Assembly (NCBI RefSeq): GCF_900095225.1
Contig: NZ_LT607424.1
Coordinates: 115,713-179,712 of the forward strand
Reading direction: 5' to 3'
Source of the DNA: Pseudomonas sp. UMAB-08
GTDB lineage: Bacteria > Pseudomonadota > Gammaproteobacteria > Pseudomonadales > Pseudomonadaceae
DNA: 64,000 nt
The first letter of the stretch is position 1; the number at the start of each line of letters is the position of its first letter. Under the pieces are notes generated by a model. That model ran no database searches, was not told the DNA's origin, and saw only the letters and a program-made list of their open reading frames with translations. A program made the translations under genes and the position numbers. Below, one piece after another: positions 34,784 to 45,704 of the stretch.

Positions 34784-34805
34784 GACTCGCCTGGCGTGTC
34801 TGATG

Positions 34806-34841
34806 ACCCTCTTGCCTTGGTGAGAGGGTGCCCGCAAGGGC
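34806..34841 (+). other. Intercistronic hairpins between atpB and atpE
   Basis: ACCCTCT (34806-34812) pairs with AGAGGGT (34823-34829), followed at once by a small hairpin GCCC-GCAA-GGGC (34830-34841). After it come an A/T-rich leader and a strong GGGAGGA ribosome-binding site for atpE (34917). Such leaders raise translation of subunit c, which is needed in about tenfold excess; the hairpins may protect the mRNA from decay. Confidence 0.55.
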
Positions 34842-34916
34842 TGCTGTAAAAACGATTTTGCTTTACCGCTTTAATCTAAAAACCTAACCAATACGACGTA
34901 AAAGTCGGGAGGAAAG

Positions 34917-35174
34917 ATGGAAACTGTAGTTGGTCTAACCGCTATCGCTGTTGCACTGTTGATCGGCCTGGGCGCACTGGGTACCGCAATTGGTTTCGGC
35001 CTGTTGGGCGGTAAGTTCCTGGAAGGCGCAGCTCGCCAACCAGAGATGGTCCCAATGCTTCAAGTTAAAATGTTCATCGTCGCTGGTCTGCTCGACGCCG
35101 TGACCATGATCGGTGTTGGTATCGCTCTGTTCTTCACCTTTGCGAACCCCTTCGTTGGTCAACTGGCTCACTAA
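34917..35174 (+). CDS. atpE: ATP synthase F0 subunit c
   Basis: The 85-residue proteolipid is a hairpin of two membrane helices (about 8-31 and 53-76) joined by the polar loop RQPEM. The proton-binding carboxylate is Asp60. Multiple copies form the rotor ring. The gene has a 133-bp leader with a strong ribosome-binding site, in line with its high copy number. Confidence 0.97.
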
Positions 35175-35232
35175 TTACTCGGTTTTTCGAGTTGAGCAAG
35201 TGTGATGGACAACGAACGAGCGAGGTGTTGGC

Positions 35233-35703
35233 GTGAACATTAATGCAACCCTGATTGGCCAGTCCGTTGCGTTCTTCATTTTTGTACTGTTCTGCATGAA
35301 GTTCGTATGGCCTCCGGTCATCGCGGCTTTGCACGAACGTCAGAAGAAGATCGCGGATGGATTGGACGCTGCTAGCCGAGCAACTCGTGACCTGGAGTTG
35401 GCCCAAGATAAAGTGGGTCAGCAACTGCGCGATGCTAAAGCTCAGGCAGCTGAAATCATTGAGCAAGCAAAGAAACGCGGTAATCAGATTGTCGACGAAG
35501 CCCGTGAACAGGCTGTTGTCGAAGCTGACCGTGTGAAGGCTCAGGCTCGGACCGAGATCGAGCAGGAACTGAACGGCGTCAAAGACGCGCTACGCGCCCA
35601 ATTGGGCAGCCTGGCAGTCAACGGTGCCGAGAAGATCCTGGGTGCCACAATCGATCAAAACGCGCACGCGGAGCTGGTTAATAAACTGGCTGCTGAAATT
35701 TAA
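35233..35703 (+). CDS. atpF: ATP synthase F0 subunit b
   Basis: The 156-residue stator protein has one N-terminal membrane helix (about 8-28) and a long charged coiled coil (about 30-140). It starts with GTG (MNINATLIGQ), the usual start in this genus. It connects subunit a to delta at the top of F1. Confidence 0.96.
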   Translation: MNINATLIGQSVAFFIFVLFCMKFVWPPVIAALHERQKKIADGLDAASRATRDLELAQDKVGQQLRDAKAQAAEIIEQAKKRGNQIVDEAREQAVVEADRVKAQARTEIEQELNGVKDALRAQLGSLAVNGAEKILGATIDQNAHAELVNKLAAEI

Positions 35704-35715
35704 GCGAGGGCGATC

Positions 35716-36252
35716 ATGGCAGAACTGACCACGTTGGCCCGACCTTACGCTAAGGCAGCCTTTGAGCACGCCCAGGCCCACCAGCAACTGGCCAATTGGT
35801 CAGCCATGCTAGGCTTGGCTGCAACTGTGTCGCAAAACGACACAATGCAGCGCGTACTCAAGGCCCCGCGACTGACGAGCGCAGATAAGGCCACCACTTT
35901 TATCGAAGTGTGTGGCGACAAGTTTGATGTCAAAGTACAAAATTTCATCCACATCGTTGCCGAAAATGACCGTCTCCCGCTATTGCCGGAGATCGCCGCA
36001 CTGTTCGACCTGTACAAGGCTGAGCAGGAAAAATCGGTTGATGTGGACGTCACCAGTGCTTTTGCATTGAACGAAGAACAGCAAGACAAACTCGCCAAGG
36101 TTCTCAGTGCACGGCTCGGCCGGGAAGTGCGCCTGCACGCTGCGGAGGATGCCACCCTTATAGGTGGTGTCATCATCCGCGCCGGCGACCTGGTTATCGA
36201 TGGCTCAGTTCGTGGCAAACTCGCGCAACTGGCCGAAGCATTGAAATCTTGA
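35716..36252 (+). CDS. atpH: ATP synthase F1 subunit delta
   Basis: The 178-residue subunit links the b dimer to the alpha3-beta3 head. It starts MAELTTLARPYAKAAFEHA and contains the C-terminal family motif LIGGVIIRAGDLVIDGSVRGKL. It is 12 nt after atpF. Confidence 0.96.
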   Translation: MAELTTLARPYAKAAFEHAQAHQQLANWSAMLGLAATVSQNDTMQRVLKAPRLTSADKATTFIEVCGDKFDVKVQNFIHIVAENDRLPLLPEIAALFDLYKAEQEKSVDVDVTSAFALNEEQQDKLAKVLSARLGREVRLHAAEDATLIGGVIIRAGDLVIDGSVRGKLAQLAEALKS

Positions 36253-36273
36253 GTTTGAAGGGGCAGCAGAGCA

Positions 36274-37818
<1,545 letters not shown>

Positions 37819-37868
37819 GCCGCAGCGGGGGCCGAGAGGCTCCCGCTTGCTAACCTGATAGGTGTTAC

Positions 37869-38729
37869 ATGGCAGGCGCAAAAGAGATTCGCAGTAAGAT
37901 TGCGAGCATCAAAAGCACGCAAAAGATCACCAGCGCCATGGAAAAAGTGGCGGTCAGCAAAATGCGCAAGGCTCAAATGCGTATGTCCGCTAGCCGTCCT
38001 TACGCGGAGCGCATCCGCCAGGTAATCGGACATCTGGCCAACGCCAACCCGGAATACCGCCACCCGTTCATGATCGATCGCGAAGTAAAGCGCGTCGGTT
38101 ATGTCGTTGTGAGCAGTGACCGTGGTCTGTGTGGTGGCTTGAATACCAACCTGTTCAAGGCTTTGGTCAAGGACATGGCGGTAAACCGTGAAAACGGCGT
38201 AGAGATCGATCTGTGCGTGGTCGGCAGCAAAGGTGCGGCATTCTTCCGCAACTTCGGCGGTAACGTCGTCGCTGCGATCAGCCACTTGGGCGAAGAGCCG
38301 TCGATCAATGACTTGATCGGCAGCGTCAAGGTGATGCTGGATGCCTACCTGGATGGCCGTATTGATCGCCTGTCCGTGGTATCCAACAAGTTCATCAACA
38401 CCATGACGCAACAGCCAACGGTGGAGCAGTTGATTCCGCTGGTGGCAACCCCGGATCAAGGACTCAAGCACCACTGGGACTATCTCTACGAACCCGACGC
38501 CAAAGAGCTGCTTGACGGCCTGATGGTGCGCTACGTGGAGTCGCAGGTGTACCAGGCGGTTGTCGAGAACAGCGCAGCTGAACAAGCCGCGCGGATGATC
38601 GCAATGAAGAACGCCACTGATAACGCCGGTGATTTGATCAGCGATTTGCAACTGGTCTACAACAAGGCGCGTCAGGCTGCGATCACCCAAGAGATCTCGG
38701 AAATCGTCGGCGGCGCTGCCGCGGTTTAA
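37869..38729 (+). CDS. atpG: ATP synthase F1 subunit gamma
   Basis: The 286-residue central stalk subunit is made of two long terminal helices (MAGAKEIRSKIASIKSTQKI at the N terminus, and about 235-286) around a Rossmann-like middle. Rotation of gamma drives catalysis in the beta subunits. Confidence 0.97.
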   Translation: MAGAKEIRSKIASIKSTQKITSAMEKVAVSKMRKAQMRMSASRPYAERIRQVIGHLANANPEYRHPFMIDREVKRVGYVVVSSDRGLCGGLNTNLFKALVKDMAVNRENGVEIDLCVVGSKGAAFFRNFGGNVVAAISHLGEEPSINDLIGSVKVMLDAYLDGRIDRLSVVSNKFINTMTQQPTVEQLIPLVATPDQGLKHHWDYLYEPDAKELLDGLMVRYVESQVYQAVVENSAAEQAARMIAMKNATDNAGDLISDLQLVYNKARQAAITQEISEIVGGAAAV

Positions 38730-38757
38730 CGGTTCAAATATTCAGAGGATCCAGCTA

Positions 38758-40137
38758 ATGAGTAGCGGACGTATCGTTCAAATCATCGGCGCCGTGATCG
38801 ACGTGGAATTCCCACGCGAAAACGTACCGAGCATCTACAACGCGCTGTTGGTACAAAGCGCGGCCGGGACCACCCTGGAAGTTCAGCAACAGCTGGGCGA
38901 CGGCGTGGTCCGCACCATTGCGATGGGTTCCACCGAGGGCTTGAAGCGCGGTCTGGAAGTCAAAGACACTGGCACAGCCATCTCCGTACCGGTCGGTAAA
39001 GCGACCCTGGGCCGGATCATGGACGTACTGGGCAACCCGATCGACGAAGCGGGTCCGATCGATACCGAAGAGCGCTGGGGCATTCACCGTCCTGCGCCAA
39101 CTTTCGCGGAACAGGCAGGCGGCAACGACCTGCTGGAAACCGGCATCAAGGTTATCGACCTGATCTGCCCGTTCGCCAAAGGCGGTAAAGTCGGTTTGTT
39201 CGGTGGTGCCGGTGTAGGCAAAACCGTAAACATGATGGAACTGATCCGTAACATCGCCATGGAACACAGCGGTTATTCCGTGTTCGCTGGTGTGGGCGAG
39301 CGTACCCGTGAGGGTAACGACTTCTACCACGAGATGAAGGATTCCAGCGTTCTCGACAAAGTGGCGCTGGTATACGGTCAGATGAACGAGCCGCCGGGTA
39401 ACCGTCTGCGCGTAGCACTGACCGGCCTGACCATGGCCGAGAAGTTCCGTGACGAAGGTAACGACGTTCTGTTGTTCGTCGACAACATCTATCGTTACAC
39501 GCTGGCCGGTACTGAAGTATCCGCACTGCTGGGCCGTATGCCTTCTGCAGTAGGTTACCAGCCGACTCTGGCTGAAGAGATGGGCACGCTGCAAGAGCGC
39601 ATCACTTCGACCAAAAACGGTTCGATCACCTCGATCCAAGCGGTATACGTACCTGCGGATGACTTGACTGACCCGTCGCCTGCGACAACCTTCGCCCACT
39701 TGGACGCCACCGTCGTACTGTCCCGTGACATCGCCTCCCTGGGTATCTACCCAGCGGTCGATCCACTCGATTCGACTTCGCGCCAGCTGGACCCGAACGT
39801 TATCGGCCAGGATCACTACGACACCGCTCGTGGCGTTCAGTACGTGTTGCAGCGTTACAAAGAACTGAAGGACATCATTGCGATCCTGGGTATGGACGAG
39901 CTGTCGGAAGTCGACAAGCAGTTGGTAAACCGTGCTCGTAAGATCCAGCGCTTCTTGTCGCAGCCGTTCTTCGTGGCTGAAGTCTTCACCGGTGCTTCGG
40001 GTAAATACGTTTCCCTGAAAGACACCATTGCTGGCTTCAAAGGCATCCTCAACGGTGACTACGACCACCTGCCAGAACAAGCGTTCTACATGGTAGGCGG
40101 CATCGAAGAAGCGATCGAGAAAGCCAAAAAACTGTAA
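38758..40137 (+). CDS. atpD: ATP synthase F1 subunit beta
   Basis: The 459-residue catalytic subunit has Walker A GGAGVGKT, the catalytic glutamate in GERTREGND and Walker B VLLFVDNIYR. The DELSE(V/E)D segment that contacts gamma is DELSEVD. It is followed by atpC after 44 bp. Confidence 0.98.
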   Translation: MSSGRIVQIIGAVIDVEFPRENVPSIYNALLVQSAAGTTLEVQQQLGDGVVRTIAMGSTEGLKRGLEVKDTGTAISVPVGKATLGRIMDVLGNPIDEAGPIDTEERWGIHRPAPTFAEQAGGNDLLETGIKVIDLICPFAKGGKVGLFGGAGVGKTVNMMELIRNIAMEHSGYSVFAGVGERTREGNDFYHEMKDSSVLDKVALVYGQMNEPPGNRLRVALTGLTMAEKFRDEGNDVLLFVDNIYRYTLAGTEVSALLGRMPSAVGYQPTLAEEMGTLQERITSTKNGSITSIQAVYVPADDLTDPSPATTFAHLDATVVLSRDIASLGIYPAVDPLDSTSRQLDPNVIGQDHYDTARGVQYVLQRYKELKDIIAILGMDELSEVDKQLVNRARKIQRFLSQPFFVAEVFTGASGKYVSLKDTIAGFKGILNGDYDHLPEQAFYMVGGIEEAIEKAKKL

Positions 40138-40181
40138 TCCCGGCGCCCGGCAACGGGCGCTAATCAGGTTGAGGCAAGCAA

Positions 40182-40607
40182 ATGGCTATGACAGTCCATT
40201 GCGATATCGTTAGCGCGGAAGGAGAGATTTTCTCCGGTCTGGTCGAGATGGTGATTGCGCACGGCAACCTGGGTGATATTGGTATCGCTCCAGGCCACGC
40301 GCCGCTGATCACTGATCTGAAGCCAGGTCCGATCCGCTTGATCAAACAGGGCGGGGAAGCTGAGGTGTATTACATCTCAGGCGGTTTCCTCGAGGTTCAG
40401 CCGAACATGGTCAAGGTACTTGCCGACACCGTGCAACGTGCTGCCGACCTGGACGAAGCCTCCGCTCAGCTGGCTGTTAAGGCTGCTGAGAAGGCGCTGC
40501 ATGAAAGAGGCGCAGATTTCGATTATGGCTCTGCGGCCGCACGTCTGGCCGAGGCTGCAGCTCAGCTGCGCACGATTCAGCAAATTCGCAAAAAATTTGG
40601 CGGTTAA
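40182..40607 (+). CDS. atpC: ATP synthase F1 subunit epsilon
   Basis: The 141-residue subunit has an N-terminal beta-sandwich (about 1-88, with VHCDIVSAEGEIFSGL) and a C-terminal helical hairpin that can insert into F1 and block ATP hydrolysis. It is the last atp gene, followed by a strong terminator. Confidence 0.96.
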   Translation: MAMTVHCDIVSAEGEIFSGLVEMVIAHGNLGDIGIAPGHAPLITDLKPGPIRLIKQGGEAEVYYISGGFLEVQPNMVKVLADTVQRAADLDEASAQLAVKAAEKALHERGADFDYGSAAARLAEAAAQLRTIQQIRKKFGG

Positions 40608-40633
40608 TCCCGTCGGCTTTCTGCGCGATTGAG

Positions 40634-40669
40634 AAAAAGGGTAGCCTCGGCTACCCTTTTTCTTTTTTT
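40634..40669 (+). terminator. Terminator of the atp operon
   Basis: A perfect 13-bp inverted repeat (40634-40646 / 40649-40661), best read with a CTCG tetraloop, is followed by CTTTTTTT. It lies 26 bp past atpC and should be an efficient intrinsic terminator. Confidence 0.92.
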
Positions 40670-40721
40670 GAAAATCACCCCCCGGTCACAGCCGCTGACC
40701 ACCCAGGATTGGTAGCCAGTC

Positions 40722-42089
40722 ATGTCACTCGATATCGTTATTCTCGCCGCAGGCCAGGGCACTCGCATGCGTTCCGCGCTGCCCAAGGTTCTTCATCCGG
40801 TGGCCGGGGATTCCATGCTCGGCCATGTTATCCACAGCGCCCGTCAACTTAATCCACAGAGCATCCATGTGGTGATCGGTCATGGCGCCGATATCGTTCG
40901 TGAACGTCTGGCCGCAGATGACCTGAACTTCATTTTGCAGGAGAAGCAGCTGGGCACCGGTCACGCTGTTGCGCAGGCGCTGCCTGAGCTGACCGCCGAG
41001 AACGTGCTGATCCTGTATGGCGACGTGCCGTTGATCGAAGTGGAAACCCTGCAACGACTGCTGAAAAAAGTCAGCGCCGAGCAGTTGGGGTTGCTGACGG
41101 TCAATCTCGCCGATCCCACCGGCTATGGTCGTATCGTGCGTGATGAGCAACAGCGTGTCAGCGCGATCATCGAGCATAAGGATGCGACCGAGGCGCAGAA
41201 AGCCATCACTGAGGGCAACACCGGTATTCTCGCGGTGCCTGGCAAGCGACTGGCAGACTGGCTGGGTCGCCTGTCGAACAACAATGCACAGGGCGAGTAT
41301 TACCTGACCGACGTCATTGCCATGGCCGTGAATGATGGCCTGGTGGTTGCCACTGAGCAGCCCCTCGATGCCATGGAAGTCCAGGGTGCCAACGATCGCA
41401 AGCAACTGGCCGAGCTGGAGCGTCATTACCAGCAACGGGAGGCTCGGCGCTTGATGTCTTTGGGGGTGACCTTGCGTGATCCCGCACGTTTCGACGTGCG
41501 AGGCGACGTCAGTGTGGGGCGCGACGTTCTGATTGATATCAACGTGATCCTCGAAGGCCGTGTGTTCATCGAAGACGATGTGGTTATTGGTCCGAACTGC
41601 GTGATCAAGAACAGCACCCTGCGCAAAGGCTCGGTCATCAAAGCCAGCAGCCATATCGATGGCGCGGTCTTGGGGGAGGGCAGCGATGTTGGTCCCTTTG
41701 CTCGTCTTCGCCCAGGTAGCGTGCTGGAAGCGCGCGCGCATGTGGGTAACTTTGTCGAGCTCAAGAACGCGCATCTGGGTGAAGCCGCCAAGGTTGGGCA
41801 TTTGACTTATCTGGGGGATGCCGAGGTCGGAGCGCGCACCAATATCGGCGCTGGCACCATTACCTGTAACTACGACGGCGCAAACAAATTCAGGACCGTG
41901 CTGGGTGAGGACGTATTCATCGGTTCCAATAACTCCCTGGTCGCGCCTGTGGATATCTCATCCGGCGCCACCACGGCGGCGGGTTCCACCATCACTCAAG
42001 ACGTTGCTGCAAAACAGTTGGCAATCGGCCGTGCACGTCAGCGCAATATCGATGGCTGGAAGCGACCCGTAAAAATCAAGAAAGACTGA
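40722..42089 (+). CDS. glmU: Bifunctional GlmU (GlcNAc-1-P uridyltransferase/acetyltransferase)
   Basis: The 455-residue enzyme makes UDP-GlcNAc for wall and lipopolysaccharide. The N-terminal pyrophosphorylase has LAAGQGTRMRS and the C-terminal left-handed beta-helix acetyltransferase has hexapeptide repeats (about 250-450, with IGAGTITCNYDG). It shares a pathway with glmS 1 kb downstream. A DnaA box lies at 40828-40836. Confidence 0.97.
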   Translation: MSLDIVILAAGQGTRMRSALPKVLHPVAGDSMLGHVIHSARQLNPQSIHVVIGHGADIVRERLAADDLNFILQEKQLGTGHAVAQALPELTAENVLILYGDVPLIEVETLQRLLKKVSAEQLGLLTVNLADPTGYGRIVRDEQQRVSAIIEHKDATEAQKAITEGNTGILAVPGKRLADWLGRLSNNNAQGEYYLTDVIAMAVNDGLVVATEQPLDAMEVQGANDRKQLAELERHYQQREARRLMSLGVTLRDPARFDVRGDVSVGRDVLIDINVILEGRVFIEDDVVIGPNCVIKNSTLRKGSVIKASSHIDGAVLGEGSDVGPFARLRPGSVLEARAHVGNFVELKNAHLGEAAKVGHLTYLGDAEVGARTNIGAGTITCNYDGANKFRTVLGEDVFIGSNNSLVAPVDISSGATTAAGSTITQDVAAKQLAIGRARQRNIDGWKRPVKIKKD

Positions 42090-42129
42090 AGTTATCCACA
42101 GGCGTGGGCATACCCATATCGTTGTAGGA

Positions 42130-42216
42130 GCTGCCGAAGGCTGCGATAAGGTTGGAACAACCTTAAAAAAATCAAACGCGACGCCAGGTTTCTGAGTGAC
42201 CGCAGCCTTCGGCAGC
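42130..42216. repeat. REP-type inverted repeat between glmU and the DeoR gene
   Basis: A 16-bp arm (GCTGCCGAAGGCTGCG, 42130-42145) recurs inverted at 42201-42216 with a 55-bp spacer, and TGTAGGA precedes the left arm. This is the form of a Pseudomonas REP doublet. Perfect DnaA boxes flank it on both sides (42092-42100 and 42227-42235). Confidence 0.75.
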
Positions 42217-42312
42217 ACCTGCAGAGTTATCCACAGTTTTTTCAGCTTGACGGAAATACACCAATAGGTTTTGATTGCTTTCGTTATCTTTCGAATCGAA
42301 ACTTAAACTACC

Positions 42313-43077
42313 ATGTCGAAACGTAATACCCCCCAGCGTCGTCACAATATTCTGGCCTTGCTCAACGAGCAGGGCGAAGTCAGTGTCGACGAATTGGCAA
42401 AACGCTTCGAGATCTCGGAGGTGACGATTCGAAAGGATCTTGCCGCGCTTGAAAACAATGGTTTGCTGTTGCGTCGTTATGGCGGTGCCGTCACCATGCC
42501 GCAGGAATTGATGAGCGACAGCCAGCCCGTGTCCAAGTACAAGCAAGCCATCGCTCGTGTAGCGGCGTCCTGTATTCGCGAACATGCACGCATCATCGTC
42601 GACAGTGGCAGTACCACGGCCGCGCTGATTCCTGAGCTGGGCCGACAGCCCGGGCTAGTGGTGATGACCAACTCTTTGTATGTCGCGAGTGCCTTGAGCG
42701 AGCTTGAGCATGAACCGGTGCTGCTCATGACCGGCGGCACCTGGGATCCCCATTCCGAATCGTTCCAGGGACAGGTTGCTGAGCAGGTGTTGCGCTCATA
42801 CGATTTTGATCAGTTGTTCATTGGCGCCGATGGCATTGATTTGAGCCGCGGGACTACGACGTTCAACGAGCTGCTGGGTTTGAGCAGGGTCATGGCGGAG
42901 GTCGCGCGCGAAGTCGTCGTGATGGTCGAAGCCGACAAAGTAGGTCGCAAGATTCCTAACCTGGAGCTGCCCTGGAGCAGCATCCATACCCTTATTACCG
43001 ATGATCGCTTGCCCACCGAGGCACGCGAGCAGATTCAAGCCCGCGGCATAACCTTGATTTGCGCCGCCGTTTGCTAG
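42313..43077 (+). CDS. DeoR-family transcriptional regulator upstream of glmS
   Basis: The 254-residue regulator has an N-terminal DeoR helix-turn-helix (about 8-55, RRHNILALLNEQGEVSVDEL and FEISEVTIRKDLAALE) and a C-terminal sugar-phosphate-binding domain (about 75-240, with VDSGSTTAALIPEL). It is 9 nt before glmS on the same strand. Its effector is probably an amino-sugar phosphate, and it may control glmS; both are inferred from position and family. Confidence 0.9.
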   Translation: MSKRNTPQRRHNILALLNEQGEVSVDELAKRFEISEVTIRKDLAALENNGLLLRRYGGAVTMPQELMSDSQPVSKYKQAIARVAASCIREHARIIVDSGSTTAALIPELGRQPGLVVMTNSLYVASALSELEHEPVLLMTGGTWDPHSESFQGQVAEQVLRSYDFDQLFIGADGIDLSRGTTTFNELLGLSRVMAEVAREVVVMVEADKVGRKIPNLELPWSSIHTLITDDRLPTEAREQIQARGITLICAAVC

Positions 43078-43086
43078 GAGAGAACC

Positions 43087-44922
43087 ATGTGTGGAATCGT
43101 CGGCGCCGTTGCTGAGCGCAATATCACTGCCATCTTGCTCGAAGGCCTGAAACGCCTTGAGTACCGTGGGTACGACAGCGCAGGCGTCGCTATTTTCAGC
43201 AACGCCGGCAAACTGGAGCGTTGCCGTCGTTCGGGCAAGGTCGTTGAGTTGGAGCAAGCCCTTGCTGGCGAGCCATTGGTTGGCCGTTTGGGTATCGCTC
43301 ATACCCGCTGGGCAACCCATGGCGCCCCGTGCGAGCGCAATGCCCACCCGCATTTCTCCGCTGATGAGTTGGCGGTCGTGCACAACGGTATCATCGAGAA
43401 CCACGAAGCGCTGCGCGAGCGCTTGAAAGGGCTGGGTTACGTCTTCACGTCGGACACCGACACCGAAGTCATCGTCCACTTGCTGCACCATAAGTTTAAA
43501 GACAGTGGCGACCTGACCGTCGCGCTGAAAGCCGCCGTCAAGGAGTTGCACGGTGCTTACGGTTTGGCCGTGATCAGCGCCAAACAGCCTGACCGCTTAC
43601 TCGCTGCCCGCAGTGGCAGTCCGTTGGTGATCGGTCTGGGTCTGGGCGAGAACTTCCTGGCATCCGATCAGCTTGCACTACGGCAAGTAACTGACCGGTT
43701 CATGTACCTGGAAGAAGGCGATATTGCCGAAATTCGCCGCGACAGCGTGCAGATCTGGGCCGTTGACGGTCTGCCGGTCGAGCGTGAAGTGGTGCAATAT
43801 CGTGAAGACGCCGAAGCGGCGGACAAGGGCAAGTTCCGTCACTTCATGCTCAAGGAAATTCACGAACAACCTAAAGTCGTGCAGCGCACCCTGGAAGGTC
43901 GACTTGGCCAGCAGCAGGTGTTGGTACAGGCGTTCGGCCCGCAAGCGGCTGAATTGTTCGCCAAAGTGCGCAATGTGCAAATCGTTGCCTGCGGCACCAG
44001 CTACCACGCCGGTATGGTGGCGCGTTATTGGCTCGAAGGTTTGGCCGGCATTCCATGCCAGGTCGAAGTTGCCAGCGAATTCCGCTACCGCAAAGTCGTC
44101 GTGCAACCGGACACGCTATTCGTGTCGATCTCACAGTCGGGCGAAACGGCCGACACCCTTGCTGCCTTGCGTAACGCCAAAGAGCTGGGCTTCCTCGCCA
44201 GCCTCGCCATTTGCAACGTCAGCATCAGCTCACTGGTGCGTGAGTCCGATCTGACCCTGCTGACCCAGGCCGGTCCGGAAATCGGCGTTGCCTCTACCAA
44301 AGCCTTTACCACGCAACTGGTTGCCCTGCTGCTGCTGACTCTGGCGCTTGGGCAGGTCAAAGGCACCCTCGAAGACGGCGTTGAAGCTGAACTGGTTGAA
44401 GAACTGCGCCGCCTGCCGACCCGTCTGGGCGAAGCGCTGGCCATGGACAGCACCGTCGAAAAAGTCGCAGAGCTGTTCGCCGACAAGCACCACACCCTGT
44501 TCCTTGGCCGTGGCGCGCAGTTCCCGGTGGCCATGGAAGGTGCGCTCAAGCTCAAAGAGATCTCCTACATCCACGCGGAAGCCTACCCGGCCGGCGAACT
44601 CAAACACGGTCCGTTGGCGCTGGTCGACAGCGACATGCCCGTCGTCACCGTCGCACCCAACAACGAGCTGCTGGAAAAACTCAAATCCAACCTGCAAGAA
44701 GTCCGCGCACGCGGCGGTGAATTGATCGTCTTCGCTGACGAGCACGCCGGGATGAGCAACGGCGTAGGCACCCACGTCATCGCCATGCCGCACATCATCG
44801 ACACCCTGGCGCCGATTCTCTACACCATCCCGCTGCAACTGCTGTCTTACTACGTCGCCGTACTCAAAGGCACCGACGTCGACCAACCGCGTAACCTCGC
44901 TAAATCGGTGACTGTGGAATAA
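43087..44922 (+). CDS. glmS: Glutamine-fructose-6-phosphate aminotransferase
   Basis: The 611-residue enzyme makes glucosamine-6-phosphate. Cys2 (MCGIVGAV) is the glutamine-hydrolysing nucleophile after Met removal, and two SIS sugar-isomerase domains follow (about 285-425 and 460-600). The C terminus KGTDVDQPRNLAKSVTVE is the conserved region whose codons form the Tn7 TnsD target. It is intact and not interrupted. Confidence 0.98.
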   Translation: MCGIVGAVAERNITAILLEGLKRLEYRGYDSAGVAIFSNAGKLERCRRSGKVVELEQALAGEPLVGRLGIAHTRWATHGAPCERNAHPHFSADELAVVHNGIIENHEALRERLKGLGYVFTSDTDTEVIVHLLHHKFKDSGDLTVALKAAVKELHGAYGLAVISAKQPDRLLAARSGSPLVIGLGLGENFLASDQLALRQVTDRFMYLEEGDIAEIRRDSVQIWAVDGLPVEREVVQYREDAEAADKGKFRHFMLKEIHEQPKVVQRTLEGRLGQQQVLVQAFGPQAAELFAKVRNVQIVACGTSYHAGMVARYWLEGLAGIPCQVEVASEFRYRKVVVQPDTLFVSISQSGETADTLAALRNAKELGFLASLAICNVSISSLVRESDLTLLTQAGPEIGVASTKAFTTQLVALLLLTLALGQVKGTLEDGVEAELVEELRRLPTRLGEALAMDSTVEKVAELFADKHHTLFLGRGAQFPVAMEGALKLKEISYIHAEAYPAGELKHGPLALVDSDMPVVTVAPNNELLEKLKSNLQEVRARGGELIVFADEHAGMSNGVGTHVIAMPHIIDTLAPILYTIPLQLLSYYVAVLKGTDVDQPRNLAKSVTVE

Positions 44923-44950
44923 GTTATCCACAGGTGGATAAAATTTTTTG
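44868..44950 (+). other. attTn7: Apparently unoccupied attTn7 region
   Basis: Tn7 uses the last codons of glmS as its target and inserts about 25 bp past the stop. Both parts are present, and the expected insertion zone (about 44945-44950) runs straight into the glmS terminator with no transposon end visible. A perfect DnaA box (44924-44932) and an inverted partial copy lie in the same few bases. Confidence 0.5.
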
Positions 44951-44958
44951 CTTTTGAC

Positions 44959-44982
44959 AAAGCCCGCATTAGCGGGCTTTTT
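44959..44982 (+). terminator. glmS terminator
   Basis: AAAGCCCGC (44959-44967) pairs with GCGGGCTTT (44972-44980) across an ATTA loop, followed by TT. It lies 36 bp after the glmS stop. Confidence 0.88.
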
Positions 44983-45009
44983 CATTATGCGCCAGGCATG
45001 TCGCGTTGC

Positions 45010-45300
45010 GCGTAAGCACAACCAGTTTGGCGGTGGTGGCATGTGGCGGCGGGACACCGTTGCTGTCGAATATCCTGCTCGGCGAACTCGACCGAGAGTT
45101 GGAACGGCGGGGTCATCGCTTCGTGCGCTATGCCGATGATGCGAACATTTATGTGGGAGATGTCGTGCTGGCGAGCGAGTGCTGTACAACATCGAGTGCT
45201 TCCTGAGTCAGCTTCTGAAATTGACGTTGAACAGGGGAAGAAGCCGCACCCGGCTCAAAGAGGCGCTGCACGAAGTGCGAGAAGTGCACCGTAATAGTTA
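45010..45300 (+). pseudogene. Group II intron reverse transcriptase/maturase fragment
   Basis: One frame encodes LLSNILLGELDRELERRG and FVRYADDANIYV, the catalytic YADD block of group II intron reverse transcriptases. It breaks near 45170 and continues in another frame as ERVLYNIECFLSQLLKLTLN. The upstream PQGGPLSP block, the N-terminal half and the maturase end are missing. This is an inactive relic, placed between glmS and the secretion locus, and suggests past insertion at this junction. Confidence 0.8.
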
Positions 45301-45704
45301 TAAGTATAATGACGTCATTTTATAACAGTCACAAAAGCTATGGGTGCGACTAGAACATACAAGCCCTATTAAATGCCATTCAGGCCATTGAATAAACTCC
45401 AGTTTCAGATTCGCATGAAGGAAGTTTCCTACAGACTTTTGCGAACTTAAATGTGCGAAGTTGGAGGTAAGAAACCGGTCACCATTCCATCAGACGTTTC
45501 CGTATGAGTGTGGTGGAGTTTTCCTACATACGCAGAAACTGTCGCCTCTTAAGATCGCCGCCATTGTCCGAGGTAGCTGATTATGGTGTGCGATAAAAGG
45601 AGTGTGCTCAGCGCGCCTTCATGGAGTTGTTTTAGCGCACCTGCATTAGTAGGTATTCATGCACCGATGCGCGTTTCGTGTGGCGCAGACGGGGCGTGCC
45701 TCGG
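45301..45704. other. Gene-free leader before the type VI locus
   Basis: About 400 bp without a credible gene. It holds a perfect 12-bp palindrome AATGACGTCATT (45308-45319). It also holds two copies of TTTCCTACA (45425-45433 and 45520-45528), and an imperfect hairpin formed by 45496-45506 and 45527-45539 (2-nt bulge). I see no clear sigma-70 or sigma-54 promoter, although the start of the tss operon must lie here. Confidence 0.5.

Noticed and set aside
33848..34837. Minus-strand frame of 329 codons opposite atpB
   Set aside because: The protein is dense in His, Gln and Asp in a way typical of antisense reading of membrane-protein codons.
44945..45000. A Tn7 end at the glmS attachment site
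   Set aside because: No TGT/ACA terminus or TnsB-type repeats were seen; the sequence passes directly into the glmS terminator.
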